Assembly: GCF_018968705.1 (NCBI RefSeq)
Contig: NZ_CP076668.1
Span: forward strand, 1,798,001-1,862,000
Length of the DNA: 64,000 bases
From: Pseudomonas lijiangensis
GTDB lineage: Bacteria > Pseudomonadota > Gammaproteobacteria > Pseudomonadales > Pseudomonadaceae
Direction of reading: 5' to 3'
This document shows, in pieces, positions 1 through 8,960 of the stretch (positions within the stretch are counted from its first letter, which is position 1; each line of letters opens with the position of its first letter). A model generated the notes under the pieces. It was given only the letters and a program-made list of their open reading frames with translations. It was not told where the DNA came from and ran no database searches. The position numbers were made by a program, and so were the translations under genes.

Positions 1-891
1 GGCATAGCCGTCTGGCGTAATGGCGCTTGGGCCGAACTGTGGCGGACCTTCCATGGCGCTGGTCGGGGATTTGTCCAGTGGCTTGAGGCGCGGGTCCAGC
101 GGGTCGTCGCTTTGCAGCGTGGCGATCTGGGCCTTGGCGGCAGAGTTGGCGGCGTCCGGGTAGAAGGGCGCGGTAGCGGAAATCAGGTACTGGTGGTTGA
201 GGAACGATCCGCCGAAAGCGCCCTGGAAGAAGTTGTCACACAGCACGAACTCCCTGGCGACGTCCCACAGGCGCAACGAGTACTGACTTTGCGGGTAAGT
301 GCCCATGGTCAGCCCGCCCGCATCGGCCCAGGCCACGAAGCGGTCGTTCTTGCCTTCGTTGATCTGCATCTGGTTTTGATAGAACACGTGCCACAGGTCC
401 CGAGTGACCAGGCTCAGGGGCAGGTCTTCGCCATTGGGGCCTTTGAGCGGGAAGGGCGCGTTGGGCAGGTTTTCCTGATATTGCACGCCAGCGGGGTAGG
501 TGACGCCATCCACCGTCTGCGGCCCGAGTTGCAGGACGCCGCCCCAGGCGGGCGGCAGGGTCTTGAGCAGGGTGCCGTCGCGGTCGCGCTGCTGGTAGTC
601 GGCAGGCTTGAGGGCCGACAGCGGTTTTTCGACGCCGGGGAAGTCGCCGAACAGGTTATTGAAGCTGCGGTTCTCGGCGTAGATGACGACCACGGTCTTG
701 ATGTGGTGCTTGAGTGCCTTGTCCAGCTCGGCACCGGTCAGGTGTTTTTCAGCGCGGGCAGGTGGTTTTTCTTGGGTATGGGCGTTGGCGTATCCGCCGA
801 GTGTGACGCCTGCGCCCAATGCCGCCATGCCTCCCAGAAAACGGCGACGGCCGGGGTTGGTGTGTGAGTCGTCGTCTGGTCTGTCGCTCAT
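1..891 (-). CDS. Acid phosphatase / phosphoesterase, Tat-exported (3' part outside window)
   Basis: The gene runs off the left edge, so only the first 297 residues are visible. The N-terminus carries a twin-arginine signal (R15-R17 followed by FLGG) and a hydrophobic stretch ending near residue 38, pointing to folded export by Tat. Residues 65-90 contain the ENRSF metal/nucleophile region typical of the phospholipase C/AcpA-type acid phosphatase family (established for that family). The later text EGPPQFGPSAITPDG is also characteristic. The enzyme would hydrolyse phosphate esters in the periplasm. Start chosen at the ATG that gives the Tat signal. Substrate not determinable. Confidence 0.85.
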   Translation of the reverse strand, partial: MSDRPDDDSHTNPGRRRFLGGMAALGAGVTLGGYANAHTQEKPPARAEKHLTGAELDKALKHHIKTVVVIYAENRSFNNLFGDFPGVEKPLSALKPADYQQRDRDGTLLKTLPPAWGGVLQLGPQTVDGVTYPAGVQYQENLPNAPFPLKGPNGEDLPLSLVTRDLWHVFYQNQMQINEGKNDRFVAWADAGGLTMGTYPQSQYSLRLWDVAREFVLCDNFFQGAFGGSFLNHQYLISATAPFYPDAANSAAKAQIATLQSDDPLDPRLKPLDKSPTSAMEGPPQFGPSAITPDGYA

Positions 892-1001
892 GCGGATTAC
901 CTGCTCGCTTTAATTGTTACCAAAGATTTCCGTGGAGCGTATCGAGGCTTTATGACGATATTGCTACAGAAATCAGTGGCGAGCGCAGGGACGACGATTT
1001 T

Positions 1002-1754
1002 TCATGGAGCGGGGGCAGTGGCGTAGCGATCGATGATCCGCTGGATCTCTCCCGAGGCCTTCATGCGCGCCAGAGTGCTGAGGATTTCCTGAGCGGGGAT
1101 GTTGGGGTCATTGCGCACGATGCAGCCGGTTTCCTGCTCGCTGATCATTGAAACGGCTTCCAGGCGTTTGTGATCGGGCAGGCCGCTGTTGATCCAGTCC
1201 ATGACCAGTTGGCTGGCGATTGCGTAGTGATAGCGGCCTGCGATGAGTTTGAGCAGCGCATGCTCCTGGCTGCGTGCGTCTTCGCGCACCAGTTTGTGGT
1301 TGGCGAACAGATGCTCCATGGTCGGGTAGTTGTAACCCAGCACAGTGCCAATGGTTTCGTGGTCGAACTGGTCGGGGTAAGGGCCGGCAGCGGTTTCGGC
1401 CGAGGCGATCAGCAGGTCACGCTGATACATGAACGGCAGGCTCCACAGGTAATCCCCCGACAGCTCCGGCACCCAGGCCTTGGCGGTGTAGCAGCGCACA
1501 TCCACTTCGCCGTGCTCCAGTGCCGGCTGAACGCGCAGGCGCGGCAGCACGTGGTATTCGGCGGTTCGCCCTAACTGATGCGTCAGGCTCTGCATGATGT
1601 CGAACAGGATGCCGGCAGTGGGCTGGTGGTTCTCGATACGGATCAAAGGCATCGACCAGCTTTCGGCCACGGAAAAGCGCAGCGGCGGTTCGGCGGCGCT
1701 GATCAGGGGGCTGAACAGGAGTGAAATGCACAACAGAATCGGGTTTCGACGCAT
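1002..1754 (-). CDS. Periplasmic solute-binding protein (SBP_bac_3-like)
   Basis: A 250-residue protein with a Sec signal peptide (basic MRRN start, hydrophobic core, likely cleavage after ISA near residue 20). The mature part follows the pattern of polar amino-acid binding proteins, with a GILFDIMQSL segment and a late block around TLARMKASGEIQRIID. It stands alone, without a permease or ATPase gene next to it, so it may be an orphan sensor or scavenging protein rather than part of a complete ABC system. A longer frame opens 48 bases upstream, but the chosen ATG places the signal peptide correctly. A related orphan binding protein lies at 47764-48615. Confidence 0.75.
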   Translation of the reverse strand: MRRNPILLCISLLFSPLISAAEPPLRFSVAESWSMPLIRIENHQPTAGILFDIMQSLTHQLGRTAEYHVLPRLRVQPALEHGEVDVRCYTAKAWVPELSGDYLWSLPFMYQRDLLIASAETAAGPYPDQFDHETIGTVLGYNYPTMEHLFANHKLVREDARSQEHALLKLIAGRYHYAIASQLVMDWINSGLPDHKRLEAVSMISEQETGCIVRNDPNIPAQEILSTLARMKASGEIQRIIDRYATAPAP

Positions 1755-1955
1755 GGGGGCCTCAGCCACAAGCCGCACGATGCGGCTTTTGAAAGACCGC
1801 ATACAGAGTACCCTTGCACTTCATTCGTTCAGCTCGTGGTTGTGCATCCGCTCGTGAAATCCATGGCTATCCTGACGGGCTCCGAGGAAATGTAGCCGCG
1901 TTTTGCGGATAACGCTGCCTATCCTTTCTCCATGTCCTGGAGCCCGGTCTGAACC

Positions 1956-3113
1956 TTAACCCAACGCCTTGACCCGCATCGTTCTCCTGAGCATCGGTAG
2001 AGTAAACAACACCAGCAGCACAGCCGCCGCCGACAGTGCCAGGGGCAGGCCGTGAGCGCTGGTGGTCATCGCCGCGCCACTGACCAGTGGCCCAAGCAGG
2101 CTGCCTACGCCCCACAGAAATCCGGCGCTGGCATTCGCCGTGACCAGATCCTGGCCTTTGAAACCTTCGCCGATCAGAATGATTGCCAAGGTGTAAACCC
2201 CGCCTGCAACGGCCCCCAGTACGATCAGGCTTGGCCAGAGTAGCAAGGGATGGTTCATCAGCCAGGGCAGGCACGCCCCGATGGTCAGAGACAGAACCCC
2301 GCAACCCAGATAGACCAGAGGCCGGGCGACTTTGTCCGATAGCCAGCCCAGTGGAAACTGCAGAGCGGCATCGCCGAGCAGGATTACCGTCACCATCAGT
2401 GCTGCGAGTTTGACGGTGTAGCCGTGTTCGGCGGCATAGACCGGAAACATCGACAGGATCACGCTATCGAAGAACGAGAAGAAGATGATGCCCATGCAGA
2501 GCGCCGGTGCAACCTGAATGAAGCCCAGCACAGAGAAGGTCTTGCTTTCTGCGTTTCCGTGCCAGATTACCTGCCGGGGCAAGGTGAAGCTGATCGTCCC
2601 CAGTGCCAGAAGATTCCCGAGCACCACCACACCGATCACCTGTAATCCTGCGGTGCCGAACATGGCCACCATGCCTGGCCCCATCACCTGGAAGATCGTG
2701 AAGCAGGTGGTGTAGATCGCAACGATCCTTCCTCGATGGGAGTCTTCGGCGATTTCATTGACCCAGGATTCTCCGAGAATGATGATGATCCCGGCGGCCA
2801 CGCCCATCACCAGCCTGGCCAGAGCCAGGCCGTAGAGCGTCGATGCGAAGACCTCGATGGCTGCAACACTGAGGACCGATAGTGCGAAGCATCCCATATA
2901 GATGTGTCTTCGGCTCAAGCGCTGGCTGAGCCAGTCCACCATAAAGGCCGACACTATGATGCCGGCTGCTGGCAGTGCAGACATCACACCGATATGAACG
3001 CTCGAAGCCTGTGCCTGATAAAGGCGCAGTGCAACCACTGGCACGGTCGCACCGATAGTAAGGCCGACGATGGAGACTCCCAGTATCAGAGCCGCCAACA
3101 GTACTTTATTCAT
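1956..3113 (-). CDS. MFS transporter, partner of LysRS-ALDH fusion
   Basis: A 385-residue integral membrane protein with about 12 predicted hydrophobic segments and MFS features: a basic loop after TM2 (DWLSQRLSRRH) and a GVAAGIIIILGESWVNE segment in TM4-5 resembling the YcaD-type subgroup. It begins 39 bases after the stop of the LysRS-aldehyde dehydrogenase gene on the same strand, so the two are very likely co-transcribed. The context suggests export of the product made by the fusion enzyme, or uptake of its substrate; this is inference. Base composition is slightly lower than in the core genes to the right. Confidence 0.85.
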   Translation of the reverse strand: MNKVLLAALILGVSIVGLTIGATVPVVALRLYQAQASSVHIGVMSALPAAGIIVSAFMVDWLSQRLSRRHIYMGCFALSVLSVAAIEVFASTLYGLALARLVMGVAAGIIIILGESWVNEIAEDSHRGRIVAIYTTCFTIFQVMGPGMVAMFGTAGLQVIGVVVLGNLLALGTISFTLPRQVIWHGNAESKTFSVLGFIQVAPALCMGIIFFSFFDSVILSMFPVYAAEHGYTVKLAALMVTVILLGDAALQFPLGWLSDKVARPLVYLGCGVLSLTIGACLPWLMNHPLLLWPSLIVLGAVAGGVYTLAIILIGEGFKGQDLVTANASAGFLWGVGSLLGPLVSGAAMTTSAHGLPLALSAAAVLLVLFTLPMLRRTMRVKALG

Positions 3114-3152
3114 CGGTCATACCTCGGGTCTGCTCTCGTTCAGACAACCCAT

Positions 3153-6068
3153 TCATGCTCCAGTCGCCACAAGATGTTCGTGGATGTCACGTTGCGGTAA
3201 CGTCGGTTTGGCAATCCGGACACCATTTACGTAGAGGCAGGACGCCGCAACTCCGTGACCGCCGTACGGGTTATAGCCTTTCTCCACCACATGCAGGTCG
3301 GTGTTTTTGAGTACGGTTTGCATATCATGTTTTCCGCGCGCCACCAGTTCATCGATATAGGGGCTGCTGCCAAACAGCGACACGTACATGGAGTTGGGCG
3401 CATAAAGAGGGTGTTCGAAGTAGCTCGCCAGTTCGGCGTCTTCTTCATAAGGTTGCACGAAGAACACCGGGGCAAAGAACTCTTTGTAATTGCCCCCCAG
3501 AGACAACGGTCGTTCAAACACGGTGGGACGTATCAATCCACTGATCGGGTTGATTTCACCGCCGTATGTGCAGTGCTCCCGATACTCCTTGAACATCTTG
3601 ACCACTTTCAGGGTGTGATCAGGATCGCTGTTAGGTCCTACGATATTCTCTTTGCAGGCATAGTCTCCGACATGCCCCTCGCATTTGGACAGTTCTTCGC
3701 GCAGGCGATGAATGAATTCGGCATGGACATCTCGGTGTACCAGAATGCTGTTGGGACCTGCGCAATCCTGCCCCTGATTGTAAAGCACCACTCGCAGGGC
3801 ACTTTCGATGGCGGTGTCGATCGAGGCATCGGCAGCCACTACCAAGGGGTTATGGCCCGCTCCGTTGAGAATGAACAAGGTGCGCTTGAGGTAGGACTTG
3901 CGGACCTTGGTCGCGTTTTCCGGTGTGCCGGTAAAGATCACTGCATCTGAGATAGCGGCAGTCTGGCTGACGAATGTCTCTTTATCTGCGAATGAGATGT
4001 TCAGGTTCGGGAAAAAACGCGTCAACTGCAGGGATTCCAGCAGTTTTCTATAGTGCGAGTGCATGGCGGTAGGCGGTCGAAGCCAGGCTTCATCGGCCAT
4101 CAATGAAGGAACGATACCAAAGCATGTCGTTGCATAGATGGGTTGGTTGAGTGGCAGATAACTTGTGACGCAATGCACCTTGCGCTCAAAGAACGGACTA
4201 TTGAGTTCCAGGTTCTCCAGAAGCTCGACGCAACGTTCGATTTCATCCACCGCTACGTTGTAGCACTCGAACCCTGAAAGGCTCTCGGCAATCGCTTCTT
4301 TATTGTCTCGAAGATGCTGCGCAAAGGCTGCGGCACGTGCCTTGACTTCCAGAAAATCGATGGCCTCCAGAACTCGTCCGCTGCCTGATGCAGGCACAGC
4401 AGGGGTCGAGCGCTGGATGTCATGCGACTCGGTAATGGCTTGGTTGACTTGCGCGCTCATGGTTTCACTCTCCCTGTGATTGATTGCCTGTTCGATCCGT
4501 GATTCGAGTTCCATACAAAAAGCCTGCACGCCTATGCGAGTGATGTATTCCTCCAGCCGTGGTCCGCTTTCCTCACCGAACAGGCAGGCATACAGCATCC
4601 GGTAAGCCATGTTGTGACTGGGGGCGCCAACCTGATCAAAGAGGTGTGTAAGCGGTGTGTCCGCCATGGGTTTGTGATGCAGTGACAGTTGTTTGAATTG
4701 TTCTGACAGTCGATACAGGAGTGATTCGGCGTACTCATTGATCAGGCGTGGCTTGAAGCGTGGGGCAATCCGTTCCTGATAGTAGGTAAACGCTTTCTGT
4801 ATGACGTGGGTGAAGGTTTCATCCGCGAGAATGTCCTGCCGGATTTTTTCGTGCTTGAGCAGGTAATGGTAAGCCGCATCAATATCACCGGGATGGCAGG
4901 CGGTCAGGATGTTCAGTATCCGCTGGTAGGTGGAGAGACGTTTGCGATGAGTCGGTTGGCGGTGGAAATAAGCAACCGGGTTGTCATCGTCTCCTGCTAC
5001 CAGCCGTGCATGGTCGGCACAGTAATTGTCATACGCTTTGATCGACACCTGTGGGTGAAAACGAGTAGTGCGGTAAGGGTTGCTGAACATGAAATGCTGC
5101 AACGCTTCTTCAGGCATGTACTTGCTGACTTGCTCCAGCGAGAAACCGTTGCCTTTGCTTTTGGATATTTTCTTGCCGGCAATATCGGTAAAGAGCCCGT
5201 ACTTCATCAGGATCGGAGCTTGTACTTCCAGAACTGCGCAGATATCACGCACGGTATTCGCGGAGTCAGTCAGGTCCTCACCATGCATTTCAAAAGAGAT
5301 ATTGCGGTGAATCAGGCGCATTGCCCAATCGGCTTTCCATTGTAATTTGCAGTATCCGTCCAATACCGACGTGGTGATATCCTCGCCAATTGGCTCATCG
5401 GTGTAGTATTCCTGAGAGGTAATACTGTACTCCTCGCCGGGTCTGTTGATCAGCAGATCCGGGGGAATCCGATACGTTATCTCTCCTCGCTGAAGATCCA
5501 CGTTGCGGACGACCAGATGCTCAATGATCCGTCCGGAAAATCGCGACACGGGCATGAACATGCTGTAGCTCTTTCTGCGGGTGATCCCCAGACGTGATGC
5601 CACCACTTGGTTGATCGACTCCATTCGAGCGAGAAACTGCCGAATGGTCGAGTTGTAGTAGCCGGACCGATAAAGCGTACTGTTTTCTATCAGTTGATAA
5701 TCCAGCCCATAGGGGGCCAGTGCATGATCAAGTCGGGCGTTGATACCGGCCGACAGACTTCTCGCTTTCTCGAACGGGTCGGGAATATCGCACAATGGCA
5801 ATCCCAGGCAGCTCTGCAGAGCCTGTGACTGAGCAAAGGTCGCAGGCACTTTCCTCAGGGCGTCCATGTCGTCGGAAACAATAAGAAGCCGGGTATCCTT
5901 GCCAGATATTCGTTCAAAAGCTGTTCTGACGATGCTGACGCGCAACACCTCACACAAGGTTCCGATATGAGGCAGTCCGGAGGGACCAAAGCCCGCGCCG
6001 AAGGCAACCGTTTCTTTATTATCGGCAGTTCTTTCCTGAATTTGCCGAGCAAGACTTTTCCACCACAT
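3153..6068 (-). CDS. Class I lysyl-tRNA synthetase fused to acyl-reductase-like aldehyde dehydrogenase
   Basis: A 971-residue two-domain protein. Residues 1 to about 535 form a complete class I lysyl-tRNA synthetase of the alphaproteobacterial/spirochete type: GPSGLPHIGT at 28-37 (HIGH motif), SDDMDALRKVP at 65-75, and KISKSKGN at 300-307 (KMSKS loop), followed by the helical tRNA-binding region. After a Pro/Ser/Ala linker near 550-565, residues 566-971 form an aldehyde dehydrogenase: FTGTP at 712-716, GAGHNP at 736-741, catalytic Cys 769 in NQGQDC, and EFFAPVFF at 863-870. The usual general-base Glu of the ELGG motif is absent (NGAG instead), as in CoA-acylating enzymes. Pseudomonads normally use class II LysRS for translation, so this is an accessory enzyme. 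Inferred role: lysine activation, then reduction of the acyl group. SD AGGAAG precedes the ATG. Confidence 0.85.
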   Translation of the reverse strand: MWWKSLARQIQERTADNKETVAFGAGFGPSGLPHIGTLCEVLRVSIVRTAFERISGKDTRLLIVSDDMDALRKVPATFAQSQALQSCLGLPLCDIPDPFEKARSLSAGINARLDHALAPYGLDYQLIENSTLYRSGYYNSTIRQFLARMESINQVVASRLGITRRKSYSMFMPVSRFSGRIIEHLVVRNVDLQRGEITYRIPPDLLINRPGEEYSITSQEYYTDEPIGEDITTSVLDGYCKLQWKADWAMRLIHRNISFEMHGEDLTDSANTVRDICAVLEVQAPILMKYGLFTDIAGKKISKSKGNGFSLEQVSKYMPEEALQHFMFSNPYRTTRFHPQVSIKAYDNYCADHARLVAGDDDNPVAYFHRQPTHRKRLSTYQRILNILTACHPGDIDAAYHYLLKHEKIRQDILADETFTHVIQKAFTYYQERIAPRFKPRLINEYAESLLYRLSEQFKQLSLHHKPMADTPLTHLFDQVGAPSHNMAYRMLYACLFGEESGPRLEEYITRIGVQAFCMELESRIEQAINHRESETMSAQVNQAITESHDIQRSTPAVPASGSGRVLEAIDFLEVKARAAAFAQHLRDNKEAIAESLSGFECYNVAVDEIERCVELLENLELNSPFFERKVHCVTSYLPLNQPIYATTCFGIVPSLMADEAWLRPPTAMHSHYRKLLESLQLTRFFPNLNISFADKETFVSQTAAISDAVIFTGTPENATKVRKSYLKRTLFILNGAGHNPLVVAADASIDTAIESALRVVLYNQGQDCAGPNSILVHRDVHAEFIHRLREELSKCEGHVGDYACKENIVGPNSDPDHTLKVVKMFKEYREHCTYGGEINPISGLIRPTVFERPLSLGGNYKEFFAPVFFVQPYEEDAELASYFEHPLYAPNSMYVSLFGSSPYIDELVARGKHDMQTVLKNTDLHVVEKGYNPYGGHGVAASCLYVNGVRIAKPTLPQRDIHEHLVATGA

Positions 6069-6784
6069 GCAATGAACTTCCTGTTTGATGCAATTAACCG
6101 TCCCCCGCAGGACGTGATGTAAAAAGCGATAACGTCATCGCTGATAGACACGGCAAAGCCCTGACTCGCTATCGGAAGGTTGTGAGGCCCGAATGGCGAG
6201 TGGGTGTTTTTTCAGAGGGGAGGCGAGAAGGTAAAGGCAAAAAGAATGCAGCGACGACTGTTCGTCACCTGGCCATCTAGCCAGGCCATGTCCTTGTGGG
6301 CATGCATCAGATATAACGACGGGTTCACTAGGGAAAGCGACATGGGAGATATCAATAGTCAGATAATTGCCCATACGTCTATGCCGTATGTGCAGTATTC
6401 AATTACAGGCAGATAACCGTAAACCTGAATAACCTGTTATCTGCCAACCCTTGTAAAATGCAGCGTCCTGATCTGGTATTGATGCTTATCGTGAGTGCTC
6501 TCTTCTTGAGGGCTGACGATAAGTTGTCCGAGCTTACGCCAGCCTTTTATTGAAATTCAATCCCTGCACGCCATGAAAAACTTTCAACCAGTGACTTATT
6601 CATCTTGCCCACCCTTGTGAGCGCGTTCTTTATTCGTCTCTGCATCATGGACAAGGCTGGTGCGCGTTTTCAGACCTGGGTGAGAAACGCCGTACGAGCC
6701 AGATAACCCATGAGACCAGATGCAATTTTGCTCTTGCTCCGCTAGCATTAGCGGTCTTCCGCTTCCCAGTTGCGACGGTTTTCA
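6069..6784. other. 716-bp intergenic region with several inverted repeats
   Basis: No convincing gene is seen. The region separates the leftward LysRS-ALDH gene from rightward dnaX and must hold both promoters. It contains a perfect 10-bp inverted repeat (GGCAGATAAC at 6408-6417 and GTTATCTGCC at 6436-6445), shorter dyads at 6267-6284 and 6372-6390, a CCGCTA/TAGCGG hairpin at 6739-6754 just before dnaX, and terminator-like structures in the LysRS-ALDH leader. It is more A/T-rich than the core genes. Confidence 0.6.
6121..6140 (-). promoter_or_regulatory. Terminator-like hairpin in the LysRS-ALDH leader
   Basis: Read leftward, AGCGAT, a six-base loop and ATCGCT are followed directly by TTTTT, about 55 bases before the LysRS-ALDH start. 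A second small dyad (CGTCC/GGACG) lies nearer the start. It could end a transcript from the right, or act as an attenuator for the operon; the stem is only 6 bp, so this is tentative. Coordinates are approximate to a few bases. Confidence 0.35.
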
Positions 6785-8899
6785 ATGAGTTATCAGGTTC
6801 TTGCACGTAAATGGCGTCCGCGCTCGTTCCGCGAAATGGTCGGCCAGACTCATGTGCTGAAGGCCCTGATCAATGCGCTGGACAGCCAGCGGCTGCACCA
6901 TGCCTATCTGTTCACCGGCACCCGTGGCGTCGGCAAGACGACCATTGCGCGGATCATCGCCAAGTGCCTGAACTGCGAAACCGGCATTACTTCAACGCCT
7001 TGCGGCACGTGTTCGGTCTGTCAGGAAATCGACGAGGGCCGTTTTGTCGACCTGATCGAGATCGACGCCGCGAGCCGGACCAAGGTCGAGGACACCCGCG
7101 AGTTGCTGGATAACGTCCAGTACGCACCGAGCCGCGGGCGCTTCAAGGTCTACCTGATCGACGAAGTGCACATGCTGTCCAGCCACTCGTTCAATGCGCT
7201 GCTCAAGACCCTTGAAGAGCCGCCGCCCTACGTCAAGTTCATCCTGGCGACCACCGACCCGCAAAAGCTGCCGGCCACGATTCTGTCGCGCTGCCTGCAG
7301 TTCTCGCTGAAAAACATGACCCCCGAGCGTGTGGTCGAGCACTTGAGCCATGTGCTGGGTGTCGAGAATGTGCCGTTCGAGGACGACGCGCTCTGGCTGT
7401 TGGGCCGTGCGGCCGATGGTTCGATGCGTGATGCCATGAGCCTGACCGATCAGGCGATTGCTTTCGGTGAAGGCAAGGTCATGGCGGCGGATGTGCGCGC
7501 CATGCTGGGCACGCTGGATCATGGTCAGGTGTTCGATGTGCTGACCGCCTTGCTTGAGGGCGATGCACGCGGGTTGCTGGAGGCCGTGCGTCATCTGGCC
7601 GAGCAGGGGCCTGACTGGAATGGCGTGCTGTCGGAGATTCTCAACGTCCTGCACCGCGTGGCCATTGCCCAGGCGCTGCCCGAGGGTGTCGACAACGGTC
7701 ATGGTGACCGTGATCGCGTACTGGCGCTGGCCCAGGCGCTGCCCGCCGAAGATGTACAGTTCTATTACCAGATGGGCCTGATCGGACGTCGCGATCTTCC
7801 TCTGGCGCCGGACCCGCGTGGCGGCTTTGAAATGGTGCTGCTGCGCATGCTGGCCTTCCGGCCTGCCGAGAGCGCCGATGCGCCGAGACAGCCGCTAAAG
7901 CCAGTGGGGATCAACCAGGCCGCAGTTGATTCCCGGCCTCCGGTGGCAGTTGCCACTGCCGTTGCTCCCGTCACGCCTGTTGCTGCGCCGGCTCCGGTTG
8001 TCGCGCCTGCGCCTGTCGTTGAAAAACCTGCGCCCGAGCCCGTGCAGCCGCCTGTTCAAGACGCTGCGCCGGTCGAGGAAATCGATCTGCCATGGATCGA
8101 GTCCAAGGCGCCTGTTGCCGAGCCGGTGCCTGAGCCTGTCGCCGAGCCAGAGCCGGAGCCCGTGCTGGAAACCGTGGCCGAGCAGCCCGAGCTGACGCCG
8201 ATGCCTGCGCCCGAGCCTGCCAGCCCGGTGCCGGATGCGCCGCAGGTCCAGCAGCCCGAGCCGGTGGCCGAGCAGCAGGTGACTCCGGGCATGCTTGAGG
8301 CGATTCCGGATTCGGCCTATATGTCCGCCCCGATGGATCGCGACGACGAGCCGCCTGCGGATGACGATTATGTAGAGCCGGATATCGACATCGATCCTGC
8401 TTCCTATAGCTATCTCGATGAGCTGGCCCACGAAAGTGTCACCGAAGCCGAGCCATCTGAGCCCGAGCCAGAACCGGCTGCAATGCCGGCCACGGGCCTT
8501 GCGCTGCAATGGCTGGAAATGTTCCCGCAGTTGCCGATTTCAGGCATGACAGGCAGCATCGCCGCCAACTGCACACTGATCAAGGCCGAAGGCGATAACT
8601 GGCTGCTGCACCTGGACCCGGCCCACAGCGCCTTGTTCAACTCGACTCAGCAGCGTCGCCTCAATGATGCGTTGAACCAGTTCCATGGCCGCACGATCAA
8701 TTTGAGTATCGAGCTGATCAAGCCCGAGCAGGAAACCCCGGCTCAGGCGGCGTCCCGCTTGCGTGCCGAGCGTCAGCGTCAGGCCGAGGCTTCGATTCAT
8801 GCCGATCCGTTCATCCAGCAGATGTTGCAACAGTTTGGCGCAGTGATCCGGGAGGATACGATCAAACCCGTGGACGCTCCCGTAGCGCAGACTCATTAA
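6785..8899 (+). CDS. dnaX: DNA polymerase III subunits gamma/tau
   Basis: A 704-residue clamp-loader ATPase. The AAA+ module has Walker A GTRGVGKTT at 45-53, a zinc site made of C64, C73, C76 and C79, and Walker B with LIDEVHML near 118. A long Pro/Glu/Ala linker with EPEPEP-type runs spans roughly 370-560 and leads to the C-terminal domain that binds the polymerase alpha subunit and the helicase. It loads the beta clamp in the replisome. The start MSYQVLARKW is conserved in the family; an in-frame TTG 15 bases upstream is less likely. No convincing A-rich frameshift site for gamma was found. It is followed by ybaB and recR, the usual cluster. Confidence 0.97.
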   Translation: MSYQVLARKWRPRSFREMVGQTHVLKALINALDSQRLHHAYLFTGTRGVGKTTIARIIAKCLNCETGITSTPCGTCSVCQEIDEGRFVDLIEIDAASRTKVEDTRELLDNVQYAPSRGRFKVYLIDEVHMLSSHSFNALLKTLEEPPPYVKFILATTDPQKLPATILSRCLQFSLKNMTPERVVEHLSHVLGVENVPFEDDALWLLGRAADGSMRDAMSLTDQAIAFGEGKVMAADVRAMLGTLDHGQVFDVLTALLEGDARGLLEAVRHLAEQGPDWNGVLSEILNVLHRVAIAQALPEGVDNGHGDRDRVLALAQALPAEDVQFYYQMGLIGRRDLPLAPDPRGGFEMVLLRMLAFRPAESADAPRQPLKPVGINQAAVDSRPPVAVATAVAPVTPVAAPAPVVAPAPVVEKPAPEPVQPPVQDAAPVEEIDLPWIESKAPVAEPVPEPVAEPEPEPVLETVAEQPELTPMPAPEPASPVPDAPQVQQPEPVAEQQVTPGMLEAIPDSAYMSAPMDRDDEPPADDDYVEPDIDIDPASYSYLDELAHESVTEAEPSEPEPEPAAMPATGLALQWLEMFPQLPISGMTGSIAANCTLIKAEGDNWLLHLDPAHSALFNSTQQRRLNDALNQFHGRTINLSIELIKPEQETPAQAASRLRAERQRQAEASIHADPFIQQMLQQFGAVIREDTIKPVDAPVAQTH

Positions 8900-8960
8900 C
8901 TGACGGCTCGACGCCTGTGGCGTTGCGCAAACGAACCATCCATTTTCGAGGAGATATCCC

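Noticed and set aside
112..867. Long rightward open frame near the left edge
   Set aside because: It lies antisense to the acid phosphatase gene, whose protein has clear family motifs; the rightward product has no recognisable domain.
3153..6068. Reading the LysRS-ALDH gene as the housekeeping lysyl-tRNA synthetase
   Set aside because: The fusion to an aldehyde dehydrogenase, the linked MFS gene and the class I type argue for an accessory role; pseudomonads normally carry class II lysS elsewhere.
6135..6374. 79-codon leftward frame in the 716-bp gap
   Set aside because: No SD, no recognisable features, and it overlaps several dyads; more likely non-coding.
6600..6784. 4.5S (SRP) RNA upstream of dnaX
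   Set aside because: The conserved GGTCCGGAAGGAAGCAGCC loop is not present on either strand.
7900..8300. Programmed frameshift site in dnaX for making gamma
   Set aside because: Only a GAAAAAC run near 8022 was seen; no A-AAA-AAG heptamer with a downstream stem.
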